The notes beneath the pieces are model-generated. The model searched no databases. It was not told the origin of the DNA and worked only from the letters and a program-made list of their open reading frames with translations. DNA of 12,840 bases from Muribaculum sp. Its GTDB lineage: Bacteria > Bacillota > Clostridia > Lachnospirales > Lachnospiraceae. Position 1 is the stretch's first letter, and each line of letters opens with the position of its first letter. This document shows positions 1 through 6,760 of the stretch, piece by piece. Location: assembly GCA_023663505.1 (NCBI GenBank), contig JAMPHH010000077.1, positions 1-12,840 on the forward strand. Reading direction: 5' to 3'. A program made the position numbers and the translations under genes.

Positions 1-51
1 GAAGAGATTGTGCTGGATAGTGATTTTAATTTTAATTTAATTTTGTGGTAG
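1..51 (+). CDS. possible C-terminal tail of an upstream gene (partial)
   Basis: Frame 1 is open from the left edge to a TAG at 49-51 and encodes 16 residues (EEIVLDSDFNFNLILW). The other two plus frames close as well: frame 3 at a TAG at 18 and frame 2 at a TAA at about 38. The stretch is too short to recognise a family. It is listed because the next promoter begins directly after it, which is consistent with a gene ending here. It may equally be AT-rich non-coding sequence. Confidence 0.2.
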   Translation, partial: EEIVLDSDFNFNLILW

Positions 52-56
52 AAAAA

Positions 57-85
57 TTGATAGACTTTTCCTCCTAGATTATAGT
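57..85 (+). promoter_or_regulatory. sigma-A-type promoter of the small frameshifted gene
   Basis: TTGATA (57-62), a 17-base spacer and TATAGT (80-85) form a good vegetative promoter. The predicted start lies near 92, giving a leader of about 45 bases to the ATG at 137. Confidence 0.65.
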
Positions 86-136
86 ATACTAAAATTGATA
101 CAGATAATATGGCTTACATGCGTGGGAGGCGGTTAA

Positions 137-329
137 ATGTCTGATATGTCGGATATTGTAAAGGATTCGGTAGTTGAGTTTTCAAGGCTGCAAACTTGGA
201 TGCTTTCTGCAAAAAAAAAATAATGATATGGACACTTACAATATGATGCATGAGAGATATATAGAATTAAAAGTCATTCTTGCAACCGCTGGAGTAAACA
301 TCACGGAGCTTGACAGAATAAAAGAATAA
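137..329 (+). pseudogene. small gene interrupted by a frameshift at an A10 tract
   Basis: An ATG at 137 follows a good ribosome binding site (GGGAGG, 124-129). The first frame gives 28 residues and stops at TAA 221-223, directly after ten A residues (211-220). If one A is skipped, reading continues in a new frame to TAA 327-329 and gives a 63-residue protein. Its second half has the look of a real helical protein, with key stretches HERYIELKVIL and GVNITELDRIKE. A promoter upstream and a terminator directly after the second stop frame the whole 193 bases as one gene, which supports the longer product as ancestral. The break may be a true mutation, a sequencing error in the homopolymer, or RNA polymerase slippage that yields both products. 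I do not recognise the family with certainty; no domain or membrane segment is evident. Confidence 0.55.
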
Positions 330-348
330 AAAACGAATACAGAAATAT

Positions 349-397
349 AAAGGGGGCGAAGGTTTACCAATTAAGCCTCCTTTTATTATTGCTTTTT
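349..397 (+). terminator. intrinsic terminator after the small gene
   Basis: The 9-base arm 349-357 (AAAGGGGGC) pairs with 375-383 (GCCTCCTTT) with one G-U pair, around a 17-base loop. A T-rich stretch ending in TTTTTTT (393-399) follows. Confidence 0.65.
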
Positions 398-456
398 TTA
401 GAGAGGGGAATTGTCATAACAGAACGACCGGACATACAACTTCAAGATTATTAGGG

Positions 457-485
457 CTGACAAAATGGAATCTTTGTGTTACAAT
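457..485 (+). promoter_or_regulatory. promoter of the EAL/HDOD gene
   Basis: CTGACA (457-462), a 17-base spacer and TACAAT (480-485), with TG at 476-477 upstream of the -10 box. The leader is about 67 bases, ending in AAGGAG (539-544) and GAGGTG (548-553) before the ATG at 559. Confidence 0.65.
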
Positions 486-558
486 AGAAATAGTTATCAG
501 GCTGTTCGGATATAAATGAACTAAGCATGTGTGAACATAAGGAGAAAGAGGTGAGTGT

Positions 559-1788
559 ATGTTAGTTGTTCTTATTCCGCTTTTTGACGAGAATATGGCA
601 GTGGGGGCGTATTCCATTTTTACGCAGAAGAATAATTATCTGTTGAATCCGATTCTGCTGGGAACGGCGCAGTTTGACGGGGCTTCCCATGTGGCGGGTT
701 TGGAGCTGGTGCAGAATATCGGCATTGAGACGCTGTCTGACGGCAAGGAGGTTTTTGTACCTTTGTCGAATGTCTCTATTTTTGCAGATGTGGAGAGTCA
801 GTGCGACGCGCCGCATGACAAGATCGTGTTCCTGATAGACAATACGATTCCGCCCATTGACATGTATCTGAATCGGCTGCGCGAGCTAAAGGAGAAGGGG
901 TACAAGCTGGCGATCCATAAGCTGGCGGTGGCGGAGTTTGAGAATTATCGCGGCGTTCTGTCGATGATGGATTATGTTCTTTTGAACAACCAGAAGGTGG
1001 CGATCGACAAGGCAAAGATTTATTTTGGCAAGCTCTATCCCAATGCCAAGATCTGTGCGGGCAATATCCCGAATATGGAGACCTTCCAGCGGTTGAAGGA
1101 GGAGGGCGGCTGTCGTCTTTTCGAGGGAAGCTTCTATCGCGTGCCGCTCACCAAGGGCAGCGATAATAAGATTGCGCCGTTGAAGATCAATTATATTCAA
1201 TTGTTGAACACGGTGAATGACGCGGATTTTGATTTGCAGAAGGCGGCAGATGTCGTCAGCAAGGATACGGCGCTGACTATCTCCCTGTTGAGCATGGTGA
1301 ACCGCATGACGGTCAATTCCGGCATCACGACGATTCGCCACGCGGCGGCTATGTTGGGGCAGAAGGAGCTGAAGCGTTGGATCAATACGGCAGTGGCGGG
1401 CAAGCTCTATGAAGACAAGCCCAGTGAGGTGACGAGACTCTCTCTGCTGCGGGGACGCTTTGCGGAGAATCTGGCGGAGAGCTTCCATATGGCGGCTAAG
1501 AAGGACGAGCTGTTTCTGATGGGGCTGTTCTCCGTGTTGGACGTTATTTTGGAGAAGCCTTTGCCGGAGGCGCTTGAAATGATGAAGGTGTCCGGCGATA
1601 TCCACAAGGCGTTGGTGGAGCACACGGGACCTTTGGCGGAGGTGCTGAATTTCATCATGCAGTACGAGGACGCAAACTGGCAGGAGGTATCCCGTCAAAT
1701 GATTTTGCAGGATATCCCGATGGATACCGTGCAGCAGGCTTATACGGGAGCCATGGAGTGGTATAAGGAGCTGCTCACTGCAGAATGA
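559..1788 (+). CDS. EAL/HDOD domain signalling protein (YuxH-like), catalytically degenerate
   Basis: This 409-residue protein has two domains. Residues 1-200 resemble a degenerate EAL domain: the N-terminus (LVVLIPLFDENMAVGAYS) matches the usual start of this family, but the E-A-L signature and the other metal-binding acidic motifs of active c-di-GMP phosphodiesterases are not visible. Residues about 205-385 are an HDOD domain, recognisable by DLQKAADVVSKDTALTISLL followed by SMVNR, and by the later segment AAAMLGQKELKRWI. HDOD domains resemble HD-GYP domains but lack the HD metal ligands, so a signalling or scaffolding role in the cytoplasm is likely and an enzymatic one is not. There is no signal peptide or membrane segment. 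The start at 559 has GAGGTG five bases upstream, and no alternative in-frame start lies just before it. The gene has its own promoter and terminator, so it is a single-gene unit. The family assignment is firm; the partner is unknown. Confidence 0.88.
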   Translation: MLVVLIPLFDENMAVGAYSIFTQKNNYLLNPILLGTAQFDGASHVAGLELVQNIGIETLSDGKEVFVPLSNVSIFADVESQCDAPHDKIVFLIDNTIPPIDMYLNRLRELKEKGYKLAIHKLAVAEFENYRGVLSMMDYVLLNNQKVAIDKAKIYFGKLYPNAKICAGNIPNMETFQRLKEEGGCRLFEGSFYRVPLTKGSDNKIAPLKINYIQLLNTVNDADFDLQKAADVVSKDTALTISLLSMVNRMTVNSGITTIRHAAAMLGQKELKRWINTAVAGKLYEDKPSEVTRLSLLRGRFAENLAESFHMAAKKDELFLMGLFSVLDVILEKPLPEALEMMKVSGDIHKALVEHTGPLAEVLNFIMQYEDANWQEVSRQMILQDIPMDTVQQAYTGAMEWYKELLTAE

Positions 1789-1807
1789 TAAATGCTTTGG
1801 ACAAACG

Positions 1808-1842
1808 GGCGGTATGGTATCAAGGATATCATACCGCCTTTT
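1808..1842 (+). terminator. strong intrinsic terminator after the EAL/HDOD gene
   Basis: A 14-base-pair stem (1808-1821 with 1825-1838, one G-U pair) closes on a three-base loop and is followed by TTTT. It lies within the open frame that begins at 1785, which argues that the next gene starts well downstream of that ATG. Confidence 0.85.
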
Positions 1843-1849
1843 GCGCGAG

Positions 1850-1947
1850 CAATGAGGAGCGTCCACGCCGTGCTTGCACGAGCGTGGAAGGGACGAATGC
1901 CGCGACACCGAATGCGAAGCATGATGTAAGGCATACAATGAGGAGCG
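1850..1947 (+). repeat. intergenic repeat: 12-base direct repeats around a hairpin
   Basis: CAATGAGGAGCG occurs at 1850-1861 and again, identically, at 1936-1947. Between them is a hairpin (1863-1868 CCACGC with 1882-1887 GCGTGG, plus an inner GTG/CAC). The second copy contributes an AGGAG that can act as ribosome binding site for the next gene. No clear sigma-A promoter is visible in this gap. It may be a small dispersed intergenic element; only a genome search would show that. Confidence 0.4.
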
Positions 1948-1961
1948 GGAGGACTATGGCT

Positions 1962-4424
1962 ATGGGAAAAAATTTATTTCGGCGAATGGTGGGCATCGGG
2001 CTGAGCCTTGCACTGGCGGTCGGGCTGTGTGCATGCAGCGGAAAATCGGCAGATGGTGAGAACGGCGGAGTGTCTGCGGATTCCGCCGCTGTTTCGGGTA
2101 ATGACGCAGATTCTTCTATTGCAAAGGGCAATGTCAACTCGGCACTGGCAAAGGAGAATGTGTATCATATCAGCGAGGTGGAGATTCCCATATCGGACGC
2201 CGACGTAAGCAACAGCATGGAGTGTGCGGTGTACCGGGACGGCAGGATCTATGCGGTGATGAGCACTCGTGACTGGGACAAAAGCGAGGAGACCTATACG
2301 CTGCTTTCCATGAATGAGGGGGAGAGCGCCTTTCAGTCGGTTCCTATGGAGCAGCCGCTCGTCGGGGAGGCAGCTCTGAATGTTTCCGAGGAGTCACATG
2401 CAAACGCAGAGTGGGAACAGGGAGAGGTTCGGTACAGCGACTTCACGGTCGGGGCTGACGGAAGGGTTTATGCGCTCTGCAGCAGTCAGAGCTATTATGT
2501 GGATTCGCTCACGGCGGAGTATGTGGACGAACGGCGGCAATTTGCCTTCTGTTGGAATGCGGACGGCGCGCTTTTGTGGCAGACTGATATAAGTGGTGCA
2601 TTGGACGCTTGGAACGATAAGGAGGAATTGGACGCTTGGACGATTTTCCCCGCGGAGGGCGGCTCGGCGGAGGTGATCATGACGGGAGAAAATGCGTACA
2701 GGCTCTCCTTTGGGCAGGACGGCGCTTTGGCGGCGCATGAGAGACTATCCGAGGAGACCGCCAAGGCGTTCCAGAGATGCCGAAGGCTGATGCGGAGGGA
2801 GGACGGCTCCTGCCTGCTGCTGTGTCGTGGCGCAGAGGGCGCGGACAGCCTGAGACGATACGATATCCGGACGGATACCTTGGGCGAGGCGTCCGTGCTT
2901 CCGGACGACCTTTGCTCACCCACTATAACCAGCGCCACGCTTGCTGCAGGGGCGGACAGCGATATGATTTATGTGGACCTGAAGGGTGTCTTTACGTATG
3001 ATATGGGCGATATGCAGGGGACGCTGAGAATGGATTATGTCAATTCCGACAGGTATATTACACATTCTTATTGTCTGTTGGACTTGGAACCGACTCGATT
3101 TTTCATGTTTTACAGAGAGGATTATGGGAATGAACTAAAGGCGGGAATATTCGAGTATGTGGCGCCGGAGGACATTCCTGACAAGGAGGTGCTGGTGTTG
3201 GCGGGGCTTAGCGTGAACGGCGGCATCAAAAAGCGCGCGGTTCAATACAACAGGGAGAGCGACAGCTACAAGGTGGTGCTTCGGGAGTATGAGTCCGCGG
3301 AGAGTCTGAATCTTGACATTATTTCCCGCAACCCGCCCGACTTGCTGATGGCGGAGGGGCTTCCCATGGACAGCTACATAGCCAAGGGCTTGATTGCAGA
3401 TGTGGGTCAATTGATATCGGAGGACGAGGAGCTGTCTCAGATAGAGTTTATGGAAAATGTGTTTGACGCTTATTCCGTGGACGGGAAGCTGAGGTATGTG
3501 GTTCCCTCCTTTTCGCTCAGCACGATGGCGGCGCGTACAGCTCTCGTGGGAGAGGGAGATGACTGGTCTATGGGGCGTATGTTTAGAACGCTTGACGAGA
3601 TGCAGGCAGATGCGCAGTTGTTGGACGGCTTGAGCAGAGATGTCTTTATGGAGAAGGTTATGGAGTATCGGGGCAGGGATTTTATTGATCTGGAGACGGG
3701 GACATGCAGCTTTGATTCTCCGGAATTTATCGAAATCATGAAATATGCAGGCACGCTGCCGGAGGTGAGACGCTATGCCGCGGAGAGCGGGGAAGGCGAA
3801 TACGAGCTGCAATATCTTAAGGAAAGGACGCTGCTGAAGGAGCTGTATATTTCGAGCTTTGCACATAATGTAGATGAACGTCTTTGTTATCGGCTAAACG
3901 GCTATCTGGGCGGAGACTATGTCTTTGTCGGGTTCCCGCGGGACGCGGGAGAGGCAGACGAGGGCGGGAACGGCGCCCTGATTCGCGGCGAGAACCTTAT
4001 GGCGCTCTCCGCAGTGTCGGAAAATCCGCAGGGGGCATGGGATTTTGCGAGATACTATCTGACAGATGCCTATCAGAGGGGCTTGGAGAGCAGTCTTCCG
4101 GTCAACAGGGAGCTGTTTGAGGAATGGGCGCAGGAGGAGACCAGACGCTCTTTTTATACGGACGAAAATGGCGAAAAGGTGGAGTATGACGATATTATCT
4201 ATCAAAACGGGGAGGAGACGGTGGTTCCCCCGCTTTCACAGGAGCAGCTAAGCGAGTTGATTGCGTATGTGGAGTCCGCGACCAAGACGCCGTATGAAGA
4301 TGACAATGTGCTGAACATTATCCGCGAGGAGATGGGGAGCTTTTACGCCGGGGATAAGACGGCGGAGGCTGTGGCGGCGGTCATTCAGAACCGTGTGCAG
4401 GTGTATGTACAGGAGAATCAGTAG
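1962..4424 (+). CDS. large lipoprotein with a C-terminal extracellular solute-binding-protein-like domain
   Basis: The 820-residue product is a probable membrane-anchored lipoprotein. The signal peptide (KNLFRR, then a hydrophobic stretch) ends in a lipobox L22-C23-A24-C25, predicting cleavage and lipidation at Cys25. Residues about 30-400 are rich in short beta-strand-like units (for example YRDGRIYAVMS, GADGRVYALCSS), suggesting a propeller-like domain. From about 408 (VLVLAGLSVNGGIKKRAVQYN) to the end it resembles family 1 solute-binding proteins, with PPDLLMAEGLPMDSYIAKG, the dipeptide WD near the C-terminal lobe, and a final helix IQNRVQVYVQENQ. It is about twice the usual length of such proteins. 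ATG 1962 is preferred: GGGAGGA (1947-1953) lies eight bases upstream, and it puts the lipoprotein signal at the N-terminus. ATG 1956 (MAMGK) is an alternative. A paralogue lies at 6857-9256; no permease or ATPase genes are nearby. Binding of a sugar or peptide is possible, and sensing for the adjacent sigma/anti-sigma pair is an inference. Confidence 0.8.
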   Translation: MGKNLFRRMVGIGLSLALAVGLCACSGKSADGENGGVSADSAAVSGNDADSSIAKGNVNSALAKENVYHISEVEIPISDADVSNSMECAVYRDGRIYAVMSTRDWDKSEETYTLLSMNEGESAFQSVPMEQPLVGEAALNVSEESHANAEWEQGEVRYSDFTVGADGRVYALCSSQSYYVDSLTAEYVDERRQFAFCWNADGALLWQTDISGALDAWNDKEELDAWTIFPAEGGSAEVIMTGENAYRLSFGQDGALAAHERLSEETAKAFQRCRRLMRREDGSCLLLCRGAEGADSLRRYDIRTDTLGEASVLPDDLCSPTITSATLAAGADSDMIYVDLKGVFTYDMGDMQGTLRMDYVNSDRYITHSYCLLDLEPTRFFMFYREDYGNELKAGIFEYVAPEDIPDKEVLVLAGLSVNGGIKKRAVQYNRESDSYKVVLREYESAESLNLDIISRNPPDLLMAEGLPMDSYIAKGLIADVGQLISEDEELSQIEFMENVFDAYSVDGKLRYVVPSFSLSTMAARTALVGEGDDWSMGRMFRTLDEMQADAQLLDGLSRDVFMEKVMEYRGRDFIDLETGTCSFDSPEFIEIMKYAGTLPEVRRYAAESGEGEYELQYLKERTLLKELYISSFAHNVDERLCYRLNGYLGGDYVFVGFPRDAGEADEGGNGALIRGENLMALSAVSENPQGAWDFARYYLTDAYQRGLESSLPVNRELFEEWAQEETRRSFYTDENGEKVEYDDIIYQNGEETVVPPLSQEQLSELIAYVESATKTPYEDDNVLNIIREEMGSFYAGDKTAEAVAAVIQNRVQVYVQENQ

Positions 4425-4453
4425 CGGGCGAATGCTGTGGCGGAAGAAAATTT

Positions 4454-4526
4454 CGGGAATCCGTGCAATATATCGGACGATTTTTCGTGTATATAGGTAA
4501 GAGAGCTTGATTCCCGCGGGTCAAGC
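4454..4526 (+). promoter_or_regulatory. leader of the sigma operon: possible ECF-type promoter and hairpins
   Basis: No good sigma-A promoter is visible between the preceding gene and the sigma gene. TGCAAT (4464-4469), a 16-base gap and CGTGTA (4486-4491) resemble the -35/-10 layout of ECF promoters, so autoregulation is possible. Downstream, GCTTGA (4505-4510) pairs with TCAAGC (4521-4526) just before the ribosome binding site. An alternative pairing, CGGGAATC (4454-4461) with GATTCCCG (4509-4516), shares bases with that hairpin. It would form only if transcription started upstream of 4454, not at the ECF-like site. All of this is a reading of the bases, not established. Confidence 0.3.
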
Positions 4527-4545
4527 CGCATAGGAGGATATGAGA

Positions 4546-5112
4546 ATGTACATGGAAGATACGGAGATTATTGAATTGTATTGGCGGCGTTTGGAAGCGG
4601 CGATAACGGAAACTTCCAAGAAATATGGAAATTACTGCCATAGCATTGTTTTCAGGATTACCAAGAATGAGGAGGATACGGCGGAATGTGTCAATGATAC
4701 TTGGCTGAGGGCTTGGAATGCGATACCGCCTCACAGACCGGATAAGCTGTCGTCTTTTCTGGGGAGGATCAGCCGCAATCTGGCGTTGGATCGCTGTAAG
4801 AGTAAAGTCGCTCAGAAAAGGGGAGAGTATCAGATGGATTCATTATGTGAGGAGCTGGAGCAGTGTATTGCGAGTCCTGACAATGTGGAGAGCTATTTGG
4901 ACGAGCGATATCTGATGGACTGTATTAACACATTTCTAAGGGGGCTTACCGATTCCCACCGGATTATTTTTGTACTCCGATACTGGCATGCCTATTCGAT
5001 TGGGGAGATCGCGGAGAGATTCCATATGACGGAGGGCAGGGTGACATCTATCCTGTTTCGGGATAGGAAGGCGTTGCGAAAGGCTTTGGAAAAGGAGGGC
5101 ATTGTGTTATGA
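4546..5112 (+). CDS. ECF-type sigma-70 family RNA polymerase sigma factor
   Basis: The 188-residue product has the two conserved regions of small sigma factors. Region 2 spans about 27-87 and contains EEDTAECVNDTWLRAWNAI followed by FLGRISRNLALDRCKSK, the core-binding and -10 recognition part. Region 4 spans about 134-188 (LTDSHRIIFVLRYWHAYS, then a helix-turn-helix IGEIAERFHMTEGRVTSILF), the -35 recognition part. Nothing lies between them but an acidic linker, which is typical of ECF factors. ATG 4546 has AGGAGG (4532-4537) at the ideal eight bases; ATG 4540 is only two bases from it and is disfavoured, while 4552 is a further alternative. The stop overlaps the next gene's start (ATGA), so the two proteins are probably made in balanced amounts. 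The protein is expected to be held inactive by that partner until an envelope signal releases it. Confidence 0.93.
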   Translation: MYMEDTEIIELYWRRLEAAITETSKKYGNYCHSIVFRITKNEEDTAECVNDTWLRAWNAIPPHRPDKLSSFLGRISRNLALDRCKSKVAQKRGEYQMDSLCEELEQCIASPDNVESYLDERYLMDCINTFLRGLTDSHRIIFVLRYWHAYSIGEIAERFHMTEGRVTSILFRDRKALRKALEKEGIVL

Positions 5113-6287
5113 GGGCAGCATCAGAGAAATTATTGTACGCACTGGCAAATATAGACGATGAATTCGTGGAGGAGGCACAGCGCGCATACGAAGCGGGAGA
5201 GCTTCCCCTTCACAGGCATACAGGTTATGCAAAATATTTGGCGATAGCGGCGGCATTGGCTTTCGTCCTGTTGGGGGCTGCTCGACCGACCGTACTGGTG
5301 GAGGCGGCGCAGGCTGTGATGCAATGGTTTGAGGATCATGTGAGCTATCGTTTCCGCTCGGACACAGGCTTGGAGTCGATCCACAAATATGGATTATGTG
5401 ATTTGGGAGAGGGATATCGGCTGTTGGACGAGGAATATCAGGGCTCCCTTGGCTTCGCGACATGGTATTTCGAGGACAAGGAGCAATCAATTTATTTCCT
5501 GTATGGGCTGAGTGACGGGGAGGTTCAGGTGCTCGGAGCGGACTTGGACTATCAGCTTGTCACGGACACTGATGGAACGGAGCTTCATTATATCTTTCCT
5601 GAGGAGTCGGGGCAGGAGGCGAGCCTGACGTGGGTTTCCGAGGACGGGCAGATCGTATTCAGCATCTCGGGGAATTTGAGCGAGGAGGAGCTTTTGGAAC
5701 TGCGGCATCATGTGCAGGATATGGGGGCTGGCGTGGCGGAGTCCTCGGAGGCGGCTTCGGCGCATGGGTTTGACGTGATTCTGGCAGGGCTGACGGAGGA
5801 GCAGGCTTACGCCGTGTGGCATTCGGAGTCGGAGTGTCCAATTCTCTTGGTGGCGGAGATGGGAACCTATGAGATAGATGGCGTCAACGCCTCAATTTAC
5901 TGTCAGGTCTACGGACTGCAGGACGGTGTTCCCAAGTATTTGGGGGAGATTGCCGGAGGTGGGACGGCGTACCCTTTCCGATGGGACGAGGAATATATCT
6001 ATGTGGAATGGCAGCACGCCATTGCGCGGTACGGTATTGCCGAGCAGTCCGGAACCCTGCGCCTAAGTGACGGACTGTGCTATATTCCCTCGGAGGAAGG
6101 GTATCGCGTGCGCAGAGACACGGCAGTTGAGGAGGTTTTTGACGAGAACGGCGAGTCTAAGTTTTTCTCCGAGGGAGAATGGCTTGACGAGGAAAGTGGG
6201 GAGGAGGTGTTCCTGCAGCTCGGGGAGGATGCTGCGGAGGCGGAGATTATTAACTTTGTAGCGTATACGGAAGAACATGCCAATTAA
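5109..6287 (+). CDS. membrane-anchored DUF4367-like protein, probable anti-sigma factor
   Basis: The 392-residue product has a short cytoplasmic N-terminus (1-40), one membrane segment (about 42-58, KYLAIAAALAFVLLGAA) and a large outside domain. Part of that domain, about 165-203, resembles DUF4367: a tryptophan strand (LTWVSEDGQIVFSISG) followed by NLSEEELLELRHHV. Proteins of this build are commonly encoded directly after ECF sigma factors in Clostridia and are thought to restrain them. The start codon overlaps the sigma stop by four bases and has its own AGGAGG (5093-5098), so translation is coupled. The protein is longer than most relatives; the extra C-terminal part (about 215-392) is acidic and not recognised. 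No zinc-binding HxxxCxxC anti-sigma motif is present in the N-terminus, so the anti-sigma role rests on position, topology and the DUF4367 resemblance. Confidence 0.78.
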   Translation: MRAASEKLLYALANIDDEFVEEAQRAYEAGELPLHRHTGYAKYLAIAAALAFVLLGAARPTVLVEAAQAVMQWFEDHVSYRFRSDTGLESIHKYGLCDLGEGYRLLDEEYQGSLGFATWYFEDKEQSIYFLYGLSDGEVQVLGADLDYQLVTDTDGTELHYIFPEESGQEASLTWVSEDGQIVFSISGNLSEEELLELRHHVQDMGAGVAESSEAASAHGFDVILAGLTEEQAYAVWHSESECPILLVAEMGTYEIDGVNASIYCQVYGLQDGVPKYLGEIAGGGTAYPFRWDEEYIYVEWQHAIARYGIAEQSGTLRLSDGLCYIPSEEGYRVRRDTAVEEVFDENGESKFFSEGEWLDEESGEEVFLQLGEDAAEAEIINFVAYTEEHAN

Positions 6288-6347
6288 TGTGGCGAACGAA
6301 CTGTTACCTTTTGGCATACGGAATAGAAAAAAATTATATGGAAATAC

Positions 6348-6376
6348 TTGAAAGAGCTGATGTCATATGATATAAT
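6348..6376 (+). promoter_or_regulatory. promoter of the candidate antitoxin RNA
   Basis: TTGAAA (6348-6353), exactly 17 bases, then a consensus TATAAT (6371-6376). The predicted start is near 6383. No open reading frame with a ribosome binding site follows before the terminator at 6429-6460, so the product is a short RNA. A 7-base inverted repeat (6356-6362 with 6379-6385) brackets the -10 box. Confidence 0.8.
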
Positions 6377-6382
6377 GGCATC

Positions 6383-6462
6383 AGCCAAGAAAGAAACTGG
6401 TATTCAAATGACACACAAGTACTAAAACGAAACCCCGCGATGTGCGTATTGCGGGGTTTCTT
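6383..6462 (+). ncRNA. candidate type I antitoxin RNA (RNAII-like), about 80 nt
   Basis: The predicted transcript runs from about 6383 to the end of the hairpin at 6460-6462. It contains TTCAAATGACACAC (6403-6416), identical to plus-strand 6584-6597, which is the complement of the start codon and spacer of the small peptide gene on the opposite strand. Four more bases (CTGG, 6397-6400) also match 6580-6583 after a two-base gap. The RNA could therefore pair with the peptide's mRNA over its translation start. Its 3' half also overlaps the 3' end of that mRNA at the shared terminator. This matches RNAII of the par system of plasmid pAD1 in position, orientation and approximate size. The RNA is predicted from sequence only. 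Confidence 0.68.
6429..6460. terminator. bidirectional terminator shared by the toxin mRNA and antitoxin RNA
   Basis: A perfect 10-base-pair stem (6429-6438 GAAACCCCGC with 6451-6460 GCGGGGTTTC) surrounds a 12-base loop. T-rich sequence follows on both strands: TTTCTTGCTCGTT on plus and TTTCGTTTTAG on minus. It may also stop read-through from the DUF4367-like gene. Confidence 0.85.
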
Positions 6463-6492
6463 GCTCGTTACGGTGAGCTACTCCGTTTTAGG

Positions 6493-6588
6493 CTAATTGT
6501 CGCCACCGTCTCCATCTAACCATTTGCAGAAGTAATAACAAACCACTCCTGCCGCGACAGAGATCAAGAAAGACATCAGCTGGTTCAA
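6493..6588 (-). CDS. 31-residue one-helix hydrophobic peptide, candidate type I (Fst-like) toxin
   Basis: The gene starts with TTG at 6588 and ends with TAG at 6493-6495. The peptide begins MNQLMSFLISVAAGVVCYYF and ends CKWLDGDGGDN: one membrane helix (about 4-21) followed by a short charged, glycine-rich tail. This is the build of Fst/Ldr-type type I toxins (Fst: about 33 residues, M-x-x-LMS near the start, a helix, then an acidic tail after LD). The TTG is supported by AAGGGGG eight bases upstream; an internal ATG at 6574-6576 would give 27 residues but lacks a ribosome binding site. The mRNA should start near 6629 and run about 200 bases to the shared terminator. Its leader can fold: GTTG at the 5' end with CAAC, plus an inner CCA/TGG, next to the ribosome binding site. 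Such toxins act at the membrane when antitoxin RNA runs out. The homology is judged by eye; a harmless small membrane peptide is the alternative. Confidence 0.7.
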   Translation of the reverse strand: MNQLMSFLISVAAGVVCYYFCKWLDGDGGDN

Positions 6589-6635
6589 ATGACACACCCC
6601 CTTCCTGTTGCCAGAATGGGTGCGACAACACTATT

Positions 6636-6663
6636 ATTATATCATAAAATGTCTAATAACCAA
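6636..6663 (-). promoter_or_regulatory. promoter of the candidate toxin gene
   Basis: On the minus strand a consensus TATAAT lies at 6641-6636, with a weak TTGGTT 16 bases upstream (6663-6658). The predicted start is near 6629, giving a 40-base leader to the TTG start. Confidence 0.6.
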
Positions 6664-6760
6664 ATTATTTCGTATAATCTTTGATGCAATTCACACACAT
6701 CAAACAGGAGATTGCTGAATCGGTTGGGGCGTGAATTGTAACCGTTATTCTAAAACATTG

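Noticed and set aside
414..617. 67-residue minus-strand frame over the EAL/HDOD promoter and start
   Set aside because: It overlaps a convincing plus-strand promoter and gene start and shows no ribosome binding site or domain.
886..1938. 350-residue minus-strand open frame opposite the EAL/HDOD gene
   Set aside because: It is antisense to a well-supported gene, is rich in His, Arg and Leu as shadow frames are, and shows no domain.
1785..1961. Upstream extension of the first binding-like gene to the ATG at 1785
   Set aside because: It would run through a strong terminator hairpin (1808-1842), has no ribosome binding site, and would bury the lipoprotein signal peptide inside the protein.
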